Shown here: positions 1 to 5,566 of the stretch, in pieces
How positions within the stretch are numbered: the stretch's first letter is position 1
Layout: every line of letters starts with the position of its first letter
Source: Aquificota bacterium
GTDB taxonomy: Bacteria > Thermosulfidibacterota > Thermosulfidibacteria > Thermosulfidibacterales > B14-G1
NCBI GenBank assembly: GCA_003648675.1
Contig: QMPS01000067.1
Location: 1 to 5,584, forward strand
DNA length: 5,584 nt
Reading direction: 5' to 3'
Notes under the pieces: generated by a model
Databases searched by the model: none
The model's input: the letters and a program-made list of their open reading frames with translations, nothing else
Told to the model about the DNA's origin: nothing
Program-made: the position numbers and the translations under genes

Positions 1-1
1 G

Positions 2-586
2 GCAAAGGTGACAGGGCCCGCCCTAGCTCTTCTCCGAGGAGAGAGAACCCTCCTCAACCTCCTCCAGCGTCTCTCAGGTATAGCCACCCTTACCAGGAGG
101 ATGGTGGAAGCCATCTCCTCCACAAAGGCCCAACTGGTGGACACCAGAAAAACCACTCCCGGCCTCCGGCTTCTGGAGAAGTATGCCGTCACCGTAGGAG
201 GAGCCATTAACCACCGCATGGGACTCTACGACTGCGCTATGATCAAGGATAACCACATCAAAGTGGCGGGCTCCATAAGAGCCGCAGTAGAAGCTCTCAG
301 AAAGACAATCCCTTACACCAGCCGCATAGAGGTGGAAGTGAAGAATCTCCAAGAGCTAAAAGAAGCCCTAGAGGCTGGAGCAGACCTGGTGCTCTTGGAC
401 AACATGGACCTAGCCACTTTAAGGGAGGCCGTCTCTATAGCTCGGGGAAAGGCCCTCACCGAAGCCTCGGGAGGCATCACCATAGAAAACGTTCTGGAGG
501 TAGCCCGGACAGGGGTAGACTACATCTCCTCTGGGGCCATGGTCCACCACGCCACCTGGATAGACATCAGTATGAAGATCCTTTGA
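2..586 (+). CDS. nadC: Nicotinate-nucleotide pyrophosphorylase (quinolinate phosphoribosyltransferase), 5'-truncated by window edge
   Basis: NadC makes nicotinate mononucleotide from quinolinate and PRPP, releasing pyrophosphate and CO2; it is the step of de novo NAD synthesis after NadA/NadB and acts in the cytosol. About 194 codons are visible against a usual family length near 280, so roughly the first 85-90 residues (most of the N-terminal domain) lie before base 1. The open frame begins at base 2, and the GTG at 8-10 is internal rather than a start. Family motifs appear in order: GERTLLNLLQRLSGIAT, DTRKTTPGLRLLEKYAV (PRPP and quinolinate binding Arg/Lys), GGAINHRMGLYD, the IKDNHI lysine motif, EVEVKNLQE, a DLVLLDNM strand, EASGGI, and the C-terminal DYISSGAMVHHATWIDIS barrel end. 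The barrel looks intact with no frameshift. No terminator hairpin follows; the next gene begins 67 nt downstream. Identification is secure from these motifs. Confidence 0.96.
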   Translation, partial: AKVTGPALALLRGERTLLNLLQRLSGIATLTRRMVEAISSTKAQLVDTRKTTPGLRLLEKYAVTVGGAINHRMGLYDCAMIKDNHIKVAGSIRAAVEALRKTIPYTSRIEVEVKNLQELKEALEAGADLVLLDNMDLATLREAVSIARGKALTEASGGITIENVLEVARTGVDYISSGAMVHHATWIDISMKIL

Positions 587-594
587 AGACCCAG

Positions 595-625
595 TTGACA
601 TCCCTTAACCAGTCTACCCTATTAA
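595..625 (+). promoter_or_regulatory. Candidate sigma70-like promoter for the secreted-protein gene
   Basis: A perfect -35 hexamer TTGACA lies at 595-600. The best -10 match, TATTAA (620-625), has only 4 of 6 consensus bases and a long 19-bp spacer. The position just upstream of the ribosome binding site at 642-647 would give a leader of about 20 nt. The perfect -35 is the main support; the weak -10 keeps confidence modest. Confidence 0.4.
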
Positions 626-653
626 GAAAGAAAAAGTACCAAGGAGGAGAAGG

Positions 654-989
654 ATGAATAAGAAATGTTTGATTGTGACCCTAATTCTCCTTTTTGTCCT
701 GGTCATAGCCACCCCTTCCCTTCTCAAGGCCGGAGAGGTGACAGCTGTGGTGACCCCTTCCTGCAGCGCCAGTGACAGCGTAGCCGCCTGCATATCCGAG
801 GGAGACCGGTACAGCGTCATCACCTACTACATCAATCCCTTAGGCAACCTGAACAAAGGGATAGCCTCCTACATCACCCTGGTGGTTCTGGACAAAAAAA
901 CAGGGAAGGTCTTCATCACCAAAATACCGGAAAGGGATTTCGGAAACAAAAAGACCTTTATGCTAGACCTTCGGAGACCCCGCTACTAA
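654..989 (+). CDS. Small secreted protein of unknown function with Sec signal peptide
   Basis: I do not recognise this 111-residue protein. The start is well supported: AGGAGG at 642-647 sits 6 nt before the ATG. Residues 1-26 look like a Sec signal peptide: two lysines (MNKK), a hydrophobic core of about 15 residues (LIVTLILLFVLVIA), then a polar stretch ending LLKA before GEV, a plausible signal peptidase I site after Ala26. There is no lipobox; Cys5 lies before the hydrophobic core and so is not a lipoprotein cysteine. The mature part of about 85 residues has exactly two cysteines, Cys37 and Cys46, close enough to form a disulfide outside the cell. The middle and C-terminal part (YSVITYYINP, SYITLVVLDKKTGKVFITKI) looks rich in beta strands, and the protein ends in a basic tail, LRRPRY. 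It follows nadC by 67 nt with its own possible promoter, so a shared job with nadC is not implied. The coding status is good; the function is unknown. Confidence 0.8.
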   Translation: MNKKCLIVTLILLFVLVIATPSLLKAGEVTAVVTPSCSASDSVAACISEGDRYSVITYYINPLGNLNKGIASYITLVVLDKKTGKVFITKIPERDFGNKKTFMLDLRRPRY

Positions 990-1032
990 AAAGAAAGGGG
1001 AAGAGGGCTGAGAAGCGCCACCTTCCCCTTTC
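988..1032 (-). terminator. Intrinsic terminator of the minus-strand helicase/zinc-ribbon pair, at the convergent junction
   Basis: GAAAGGGGAAG at 993-1003 is perfectly complementary to CTTCCCCTTTC at 1022-1032, giving an 11-bp stem around an 18-nt loop. On the minus strand the stem is followed by five T residues (988-992) right after a stem foot that already ends in TTTC, so it reads as a normal rho-independent terminator for the gene ending at 1042. On the plus strand the stem is followed by CAAAAGGG, a poor U-tract, so it may only stabilise or weakly stop the transcript of the secreted-protein gene. The T-tract overlaps the last two bases of that gene's TAA stop codon. Confidence 0.75.
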
Positions 1033-1041
1033 CAAAAGGGC

Positions 1042-1278
1042 TCACTCTTCCTTCTCTACCCTGTTTATGGCCTTACAGCTGGGACAGGTGATCTCCTCTT
1101 TCACAGGGGTAGAGAGCACCATATGGTGGCGGCTCAGAACCCTGCCACACCTCCAGCAGCGCTCCTCCACCCATTGATCGCCTTCATTGGTGAACACCCT
1201 CACCTTGAAGGCCACGTTCACTCTGGGTCTCCTTCCCCTCCGAGGAACCGAACTCCTTGCCTTCTTCTTACTCAACAC
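1042..1278 (-). CDS. Small basic zinc-ribbon protein, Com-like
   Basis: This 78-residue protein has two CxxC knuckles: Cys41-W-R-Cys44 and Cys65-P-S-Cys68, 20 residues apart, the layout of a four-cysteine zinc ribbon. The ERCWRCGRVLS and EITCPSCKAINRV segments resemble the Com family (the phage Mu translational activator of mom and its many small chromosomal relatives); this is a resemblance by eye. The first 19 residues are very basic (KKKARSSVPRRGRRPR) and the C-terminus is acidic (RVEKEE), which suggests nucleic-acid binding in the cytosol. The start is GTG at 1276-1278. An in-frame TAG lies directly before it, and an almost complete anti-16S sequence, AAGGAGGTGAT, is 8 nt upstream at best alignment. 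It lies 54 nt downstream of the helicase on the same strand, so it may be co-transcribed with it as well as having its own promoter. The precise role is unknown; a role as an RNA-binding partner of the helicase is only inference. Confidence 0.82.
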   Translation of the reverse strand: MLSKKKARSSVPRRGRRPRVNVAFKVRVFTNEGDQWVEERCWRCGRVLSRHHMVLSTPVKEEITCPSCKAINRVEKEE

Positions 1279-1282
1279 CTAC

Positions 1283-1293
1283 ATCACCTCCTT
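1283..1293 (-). promoter_or_regulatory. Near-perfect ribosome binding site that fixes a GTG start
   Basis: On the minus strand this reads AAGGAGGTGAT, eleven bases complementary to the 16S rRNA 3' end. The AGGAGG core is 8 nt from the GTG at 1276-1278. An ATG inside this region runs straight into TAG, so it is not the start. The only near alternative is the TTG one codon later (1273-1275), which has less favourable context. Confidence 0.8.
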
Positions 1294-1299
1294 GGTTCG

Positions 1300-1316
1300 C
1301 CTATATGAAATATAGG
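1300..1316. promoter_or_regulatory. Perfect palindrome over the -10, operator candidate
   Basis: CCTATATGAAATATAGG has perfect 7-bp arms around a 3-bp GAA centre. It covers the proposed -10 and start site of the zinc-ribbon gene, a classic position for a repressor. As RNA it could only form a weak AU-rich hairpin with no following U-tract, so a terminator role is unlikely. Confidence 0.4.
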
Positions 1317-1336
1317 GTTCATGATAAAAATTTCAA
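1309..1336 (-). promoter_or_regulatory. Candidate promoter for the zinc-ribbon gene
   Basis: Read on the minus strand, TTGAAA (1331-1336, 5 of 6 to the -35 consensus) and TATATT (1309-1314, 5 of 6 to the -10 consensus) are 16 bp apart. The -35 overlaps the helicase stop codon (1333-1335). Transcription would start near 1302, leaving a leader of roughly 25 nt containing the ribosome binding site. This would let the zinc-ribbon protein be made independently of the helicase. Confidence 0.5.
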
Positions 1337-3630
1337 AGGGAGAACTCCCTTAAAATAGGCCTCTCCAATCTGTCTATAGTCTCGGCAATATGTTCAAATC
1401 CATTCATTTCCCTAAAACCCGGCACCTCTATATAAACTCGTTTTATTTGTTTGGCCAGGTCCAAAGCCTGACGCAGAGCCGATATAAGATCCCCTTCGTA
1501 AATCTCAAAACTCTCCACTATATGGGATAGAGTCTCTCCCTGGGCCCACATAAATCCCGCATCGGCAAAGCTCCAATTCACCTTGCCACTCTCCGCACCC
1601 CCCAGATGACGCTCCTCCAATCCCACCAGGTAATCCACCAGATCCTCTATCTCCCTCCTCAAGCCCTTATCCAAAACCCTAGGTTTTATCCTGTTACGCT
1701 CAGGATCCCTACCAACACAAATAAGCAGAGCAGCCATCTCCAGGGGGTTAAGCCTGTCAAAAAGACCCTCCAGAATCATCTCGGCCACCAGCAACTCCTC
1801 TATATGGAGGCGCCGAAGGATCTCAGCCCCTATGCGAAAGGTATCATCCTCCGCCAGGTATCCCATCTCCCTCAGCACAGCACATTTCCCCTCAAACTCC
1901 CTCACCAGGTAGCCCGAAAGGAACCTCAACTCATTCTCCAACTTCTGGAGCTTCTTATTGAGATGCCTACGCTTCCTCTCCGTAGCCCGGCACTGGGGAC
2001 GATGGGGACAGAAGTCACACTGCTCCAATCTCATCCCTTTCAGCTGGAACTCCAGCCGGGCTATGGACTGGACCAAGTCTTTACGCTTTAGCTCCAGCCT
2101 CTTGAGCCTCTTAGGAGATAAACCCTCTCCCCCACCGAGCTTGCCCTGCAAGCTGAGGAGCTTCTCCCTCTTCAGGGCCAAGGTCTCTTCCAGCTCCTCC
2201 TTCCTCTTGAGAAAGAGCTCCTCCTCATACTCACACAAAAAGGTGGGGAGGGCCTCAATCTGGCTTTTTACCTCCTCTATTCTACGGGTAAGACGCCGCT
2301 TATCCTCCTCGTGCTGGAAGGACCACAGGGAGGAAGAGAGAAAGTCCTCAATCTTCATGAAGGAGCTCCGGGCCAGAAGGTTCACCACCGAATTGTAAGA
2401 GAGCTTAAATGAGCTCTCTATAGGCTCTATGTTTCGCTCTTTATAAACGGGAATCTCCTCCTGGTCCCTGGGATCAAACCTCACCACCACATAGCCCACG
2501 TCGTCTATACCCCTCCTGCCCGCCCTCCCGGCCTTCTGGAAAAACTCCATGTTGGTGAGGGGACGGAAAGCATGGCCATCGTACTTCACCACAGTGTCGA
2601 AACAGACAGTCCTGGCAGGCATATTCACCCCCAGGGCAAAGGTAGATGTGCAATAGACCACCTTCAGAAGCCTCTTCTCAAACAGAACCTCCACAGCCCT
2701 TTTTATATGAGGCATGAGCCCGGCGTGGTGGAAACCCACCCCCTTCAACAGAAGGCCCCTCATCTTTTCGAAAAAGGGCCGGGCCTCTTCGGGGATCTCC
2801 AAGGCATTGAGATAGTCCCTCACCCGGCGTTTCTCAGGATTGGTGAGAAAAGAGTGATACCTGCCCAGCTCATAGGCGAAGGCCTCCACCCGTTTCCTAT
2901 TAAAGAGAAAGTAAAGGGCAGGCAGCATCCCTCGGGCCTGAAGCTCGCTTATCACTTCCAGATGGTTAACAGGCTTGAAGATGGAGCCCTTCTTCCTGTC
3001 CCGCCTGTAGGCTTCTACCCTATTAAGAACCCTCTTCAGGGGTTGAAGCCCCGTCTCCTTGGTAATGCCCAGCAGCTTGAGGGGTACGGCCCTTTTGGCG
3101 TAACGAACCACCTCCGTCTTCCTCCCCTTGATGACCTCTATCCAAAGGGCCACCTCATGGGCATTTGGGGCTGTGGCAGAAAGACCCAAGATCTGGGTCT
3201 CTGGTGGAAGAAGAACAATACTCTCCTCCCAAGCCGCTCCCCTATCCACATCGGCCAGATAATGAATCTCATCATAAACCACCAAAGAGGGGGGATCCTC
3301 CAGGGTTCCCTCCTGGAGCATGTTCCTGAGCACCTCTGTGGTCATGACCAGTAGAGGTGCCCTATCATTCACCACCTCGTCTCCCGTTATGAGGCCCACT
3401 CTTCCCTCACCGAACAGAGCGGAAAACTCTCTGAATTTCTGGTTACACAGAGCCTTAAGGGGAGCAGTGAAAATGATGGTACCCCCTCTCTCCAAAATCT
3501 CCCAGGCTATATGGTCCACTATAGCTGTCTTACCCGTTCCGGTGGGAGCAGCCACAATAAGGTTTGAACCCTCACGAAGCCTTCTTATGGCCTGCTTCTG
3601 AAAGGAGTCCAAATTTTCATAGGGAATCAT
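1333..3630 (-). CDS. Ski2/Mtr4-like DExH-box helicase with cysteine-bearing coiled-coil insertion
   Basis: This 765-residue protein is a superfamily 2 ATP-dependent helicase of the Ski2/Mtr4/HelY type, probably an RNA helicase in the cytosol. Motifs run in order: FQKQAI near residue 10, Walker A APTGTGKT (28-35), Ia TAPLKALCNQK (55-65), TGD (82-84), TTEVLRNML (97-105), Walker B DEIH (120-123) followed by the Ski2-typical RGAAWEESIVLLP, SAT (151-153), motif IV around 238-249, HHAGL (301-305), motif V TSTFALGVNMPAR (328-340) and motif VI QKAGRAGRRG (365-374). ESSFKLSYNSVVNLL (about 406-420) is the usual Ski2-family segment after the core. Residues about 440-572 form a charged coiled-coil insertion at the arch position, with Cys466 and Cys538-x2-Cys541-x5-Cys547. 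A DSHCT-like C-terminal domain follows (LREMGYLAEDD, LVAEMILEGLFDRLNPLEMAALL). It is shorter than Mtr4 or actinobacterial HelY and shows no obvious KOW domain. The ATG at 3628-3630 has GGAGG 10 nt upstream. All catalytic motifs are intact. It is transcribed away from polX and towards the zinc-ribbon gene. Whether its substrate is RNA or DNA cannot be told from the sequence. Confidence 0.93.
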   Translation of the reverse strand: MIPYENLDSFQKQAIRRLREGSNLIVAAPTGTGKTAIVDHIAWEILERGGTIIFTAPLKALCNQKFREFSALFGEGRVGLITGDEVVNDRAPLLVMTTEVLRNMLQEGTLEDPPSLVVYDEIHYLADVDRGAAWEESIVLLPPETQILGLSATAPNAHEVALWIEVIKGRKTEVVRYAKRAVPLKLLGITKETGLQPLKRVLNRVEAYRRDRKKGSIFKPVNHLEVISELQARGMLPALYFLFNRKRVEAFAYELGRYHSFLTNPEKRRVRDYLNALEIPEEARPFFEKMRGLLLKGVGFHHAGLMPHIKRAVEVLFEKRLLKVVYCTSTFALGVNMPARTVCFDTVVKYDGHAFRPLTNMEFFQKAGRAGRRGIDDVGYVVVRFDPRDQEEIPVYKERNIEPIESSFKLSYNSVVNLLARSSFMKIEDFLSSSLWSFQHEEDKRRLTRRIEEVKSQIEALPTFLCEYEEELFLKRKEELEETLALKREKLLSLQGKLGGGEGLSPKRLKRLELKRKDLVQSIARLEFQLKGMRLEQCDFCPHRPQCRATERKRRHLNKKLQKLENELRFLSGYLVREFEGKCAVLREMGYLAEDDTFRIGAEILRRLHIEELLVAEMILEGLFDRLNPLEMAALLICVGRDPERNRIKPRVLDKGLRREIEDLVDYLVGLEERHLGGAESGKVNWSFADAGFMWAQGETLSHIVESFEIYEGDLISALRQALDLAKQIKRVYIEVPGFREMNGFEHIAETIDRLERPILREFSL

Positions 3631-3659
3631 AGTTCTCTATCCTCCAGTCCTTCCGGGCA

Positions 3660-3687
3660 ACTATAAGCCCAAAATAAATTTATTCAA
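3660..3687 (-). promoter_or_regulatory. Candidate promoter for the helicase gene
   Basis: On the minus strand TTGAAT (3682-3687, 4 of 6 to -35) and TATAGT (3660-3665, 5 of 6 to -10) are separated by 16 bp, with the AT-rich stretch AATAAATTTATT in and beside the spacer. The GGAGG ribosome binding site (3641-3645) lies about 20 nt beyond the -10. The placement in the divergent gap is sensible; the match is moderate. Confidence 0.45.
3673..3684. repeat. Short AT-rich palindrome in the divergent intergenic region
   Basis: AATAAATTTATT is a perfect 12-bp palindrome lying between the proposed -35 and -10 of the helicase promoter. Next to it, AACTC occurs twice at an 11-bp period (3686-3690 and 3697-3701), about one helical turn. 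Both could be regulator contacts or chance in AT-rich DNA. The rest of the 157-bp gap (3631-3787) shows no small gene or stable RNA that I can support. Confidence 0.3.
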
Positions 3688-3731
3688 CTCTTTGTGAACT
3701 CAGCTACAACGGCAGAGAGGACCTCCCGAGA

Positions 3732-3758
3732 TTGCAGGTAAAGAAAAAACGGCATAAT
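3732..3758 (+). promoter_or_regulatory. Weak candidate promoter for polX
   Basis: CATAAT at 3753-3758 matches 5 of 6 bases of the -10 consensus and lies 29 nt before the polX ATG. The only -35-like sequence is TTGCAG at 3732-3737 (3 of 6, 15-bp spacing), so the assignment rests mainly on the -10 and its position. Confidence 0.25.
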
Positions 3759-3787
3759 TTAGTAAGGGCCTTCAAAGGGAGCAAAGA

Positions 3788-5491
3788 ATGGAAAAAAACC
3801 GGGAACTGGCCAGGATCTTCGACAGAATCGCCGATTTTCTGGAGTTTAAGGGAGATAGCATCTACAGGATAAACGCTTACAGAAAGGCCGCTAGAGTAAT
3901 TAAAGACCTGCCTGGAAACATAGAAGAACTCTATCATCAAAACCGCTTAAGAAGTATCCCCGGTATTGGAGAGAAAATCGCCTCCAAAATCCAGCAATAT
4001 TTTGAAGAGGGTTCCATAAAAAAATACGAGGAATTACGGAGGGAAATTCCTGAAGAGCTCATGATTCTGTTGGAGGTACCCAACCTAGGACCCAAAACCT
4101 TACGCCTGGCCTATGAAGCCCTGGGAGTGAGGAACCTAGAAGATCTGAAAAAGGTGGTAAGAGACGGAACCCTAGCCACCCTCCCGGGCATGGGCCCCAA
4201 AAAGGTGGAAAAGATAAGAAAAGGACTGGAGATCTTTCTCAGGGGCCAGGAAAGGATGCTCCTAGGGGAGGCCATACAGATAGGAGAGAAGGTCCTGGGG
4301 CACTTAGCCCCCCTGATATCCCGCATATCCCTGGCCGGTTCCTTAAGGCGGATGAAAGAGACGGTGGGAGACCTGGACATCCTGGCCACGGGAGAGAAGG
4401 GGAAAATCGTTCAAGCCTTTGTAGGGATGCCATGGGTCACCGAGGTTCTGGCTAAAGGAGACACCAAGGCCTCCATCCTCATGGAGGACCGCCAGGTGGA
4501 CCTCAGGGTAGTGGACGAGGGAGAATGGGGCTCCGCCCTCCAGTACTTCACAGGCTCCAAAGAGCACAACGTCCACCTCCGAGAGATTGCAAAAGAAAGG
4601 GGACTGAAGATCAATGAATATGGTGTCTTCTCCACAAAAACGGGAGAGAGATTAGCTGGAGCCACAGAGGAAGAGGTCTACGCCATTCTGGATTTGGCAT
4701 ACATCCCACCTGAACTCCGGGAAGACCGTGGAGAGATAGAAGCCGCCCAGGGAGGAAGGTTGCCCGACTTGGTAAACCACGACCAGATCAAAGGAGATCT
4801 TCATGTTCACTCCAACTGGTCTGACGGCACGGCGGATCTGGAGGAGTTGGCCAGGGAAGGAGCCCGCCTAGGATACCAGTACTTGGCCATCACCGACCAC
4901 TCCAAGGCCATGAAGATTGCCCATGGGCTGGACGAAAAGAGACTAGAAGAGCAGATCAAGGCCATCAGAGAGATAAACACCCGGAAGGTAGGATGCCATC
5001 TCCTGGCAGGGATAGAGGTAGACATCCATCCCGACGGCTCCCTGGATCTGGACGAGGCCGTCCTCAAAGAGCTGGACTGGGTGGTGGCCTCCGTCCACTC
5101 CCACTTCACCCAAGACGCCACAGAAAGAATCATCGCCGCCTGCCACTCCCCCTGGGTCCACTGCATAGGACACCCCACGGGGCGCATCATCTTCTCAAGA
5201 GACCCATACCCTCTGGACCTGGACCAGGTCCTCGAAACAGCAGCAGCAACAGGCACCGCCTTGGAAATCAACGCCCACCAAGACCGTCTAGACCTCAGCG
5301 ACCTCCACGCCCGAAAGGCGAAAGAGATGGGGGTAAAGCTGGCTCTGGGCACTGACTCCCATCATCTGGGCCAGCTCTGGATGATAAGACTGGGAGTAGG
5401 AGTGGCCAGAAGGGCTTGGCTGGAGCCCTCAGATGTGCTCAATACTTACCCATTGGAAGAACTCCTGGCCCTCACCAGGAAAAAGAGATGA
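3788..5491 (+). CDS. polX: DNA polymerase X family protein with C-terminal PHP domain
   Basis: Bacterial PolX fills short gaps during base-excision repair, and its PHP domain can supply 3'-5' exonuclease and 3'-end or AP-site processing. At 567 residues it matches the family length (B. subtilis PolX is about 570). The N-terminal 8-kDa-like domain has helix-hairpin-helix motifs: SIPGIGEKIASKI (56-68), VPNLGPKTLRLA (97-108) and LPGMGPKKVEKI (132-143). The nucleotidyltransferase core has GSLRRMKETVGDLDI with catalytic Asp195 and Asp197, the third Asp238 in RQVDLRVV, and YFTGSKEHNVHLR (253-265). The PHP domain starts near 333 and keeps its nine expected metal ligands: His339, His341, Asp346, His371, Glu410, His437, His462, Asp523 and His525. 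Both catalytic centres therefore look intact. The ATG at 3788 has AGGGAG 6 nt upstream. It is divergent from the helicase. No terminator follows; a new ribosome binding site begins right after the TGA, so transcription probably continues into the next reading frame. Confidence 0.97.
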   Translation: MEKNRELARIFDRIADFLEFKGDSIYRINAYRKAARVIKDLPGNIEELYHQNRLRSIPGIGEKIASKIQQYFEEGSIKKYEELRREIPEELMILLEVPNLGPKTLRLAYEALGVRNLEDLKKVVRDGTLATLPGMGPKKVEKIRKGLEIFLRGQERMLLGEAIQIGEKVLGHLAPLISRISLAGSLRRMKETVGDLDILATGEKGKIVQAFVGMPWVTEVLAKGDTKASILMEDRQVDLRVVDEGEWGSALQYFTGSKEHNVHLREIAKERGLKINEYGVFSTKTGERLAGATEEEVYAILDLAYIPPELREDRGEIEAAQGGRLPDLVNHDQIKGDLHVHSNWSDGTADLEELAREGARLGYQYLAITDHSKAMKIAHGLDEKRLEEQIKAIREINTRKVGCHLLAGIEVDIHPDGSLDLDEAVLKELDWVVASVHSHFTQDATERIIAACHSPWVHCIGHPTGRIIFSRDPYPLDLDQVLETAAATGTALEINAHQDRLDLSDLHARKAKEMGVKLALGTDSHHLGQLWMIRLGVGVARRAWLEPSDVLNTYPLEELLALTRKKR

Positions 5492-5503
5492 AGGAGGGGA
5501 AAG

Positions 5504-5566
5504 ATGTCCGTCGCATACGAAAAGGCCCTCTGCGCTGTGAATCTCACCGAATCGGCTGAGGAATAG
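5504..5566 (+). pseudogene. 20-codon reading frame resembling a universal stress protein N-terminus, ended by TAG
   Basis: AGGAGG (5492-5497) stands 6 nt before an ATG at 5504, one of the best initiation sites in the window. The frame reads MSVAYEKALCAVNLTESAEE and then stops at TAG (5564-5566). By eye this resembles the first strand and turn of UspA-type universal stress proteins (pattern YKKILxxxDxSExAE), with the usual nucleotide-contacting Asp replaced by Asn14. After the stop, the same frame continues RTGRGK to the window end, which does not look like the family. It could be an interrupted usp gene, a frameshift or base error near 5560, or a genuine short peptide; a second purine-rich GAGGT at 5577-5581 may belong to another start just outside the window. 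It is 12 nt from the polX stop and probably in the same transcript. The reading frame is clear; its interpretation is tentative. Confidence 0.4.

Noticed and set aside
8..10. GTG as the start of nadC
   Set aside because: The frame is open to the window edge and residues after it belong to the middle of NadC, so the true start lies upstream of the window.
587..653. A terminator after nadC
   Set aside because: No stable inverted repeat followed by T residues is present; the stretch instead holds a -35 hexamer and a ribosome binding site.
1300..1316. Palindrome as a terminator between helicase and zinc-ribbon genes
   Set aside because: The stem is AU-rich and weak with a 3-nt loop, and no T-tract follows it on the minus strand.
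2572..3354. A 260-codon open frame on the plus strand opposite the helicase
   Set aside because: It lies wholly antisense to the helicase ATPase motifs, has no family features and a low-complexity His/Pro/Leu-rich composition, as expected for a shadow frame.
3631..3787. A riboswitch or small RNA gene in the divergent gap
   Set aside because: No long stem, tRNA-like fold or recognisable riboswitch core is visible; only short AT-rich repeats and promoter-like elements.
4807..5352. A 181-codon open frame on the minus strand inside polX
   Set aside because: Antisense to the intact PHP domain; the translation is rich in Ser/Arg/Trp with no recognisable motif.
4993..5355. A 120-codon open frame on the plus strand, offset from polX
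   Set aside because: Composed mostly of Arg, Pro, Gly and His, the typical result of reading GC-rich coding DNA out of frame; polX itself is intact across it.
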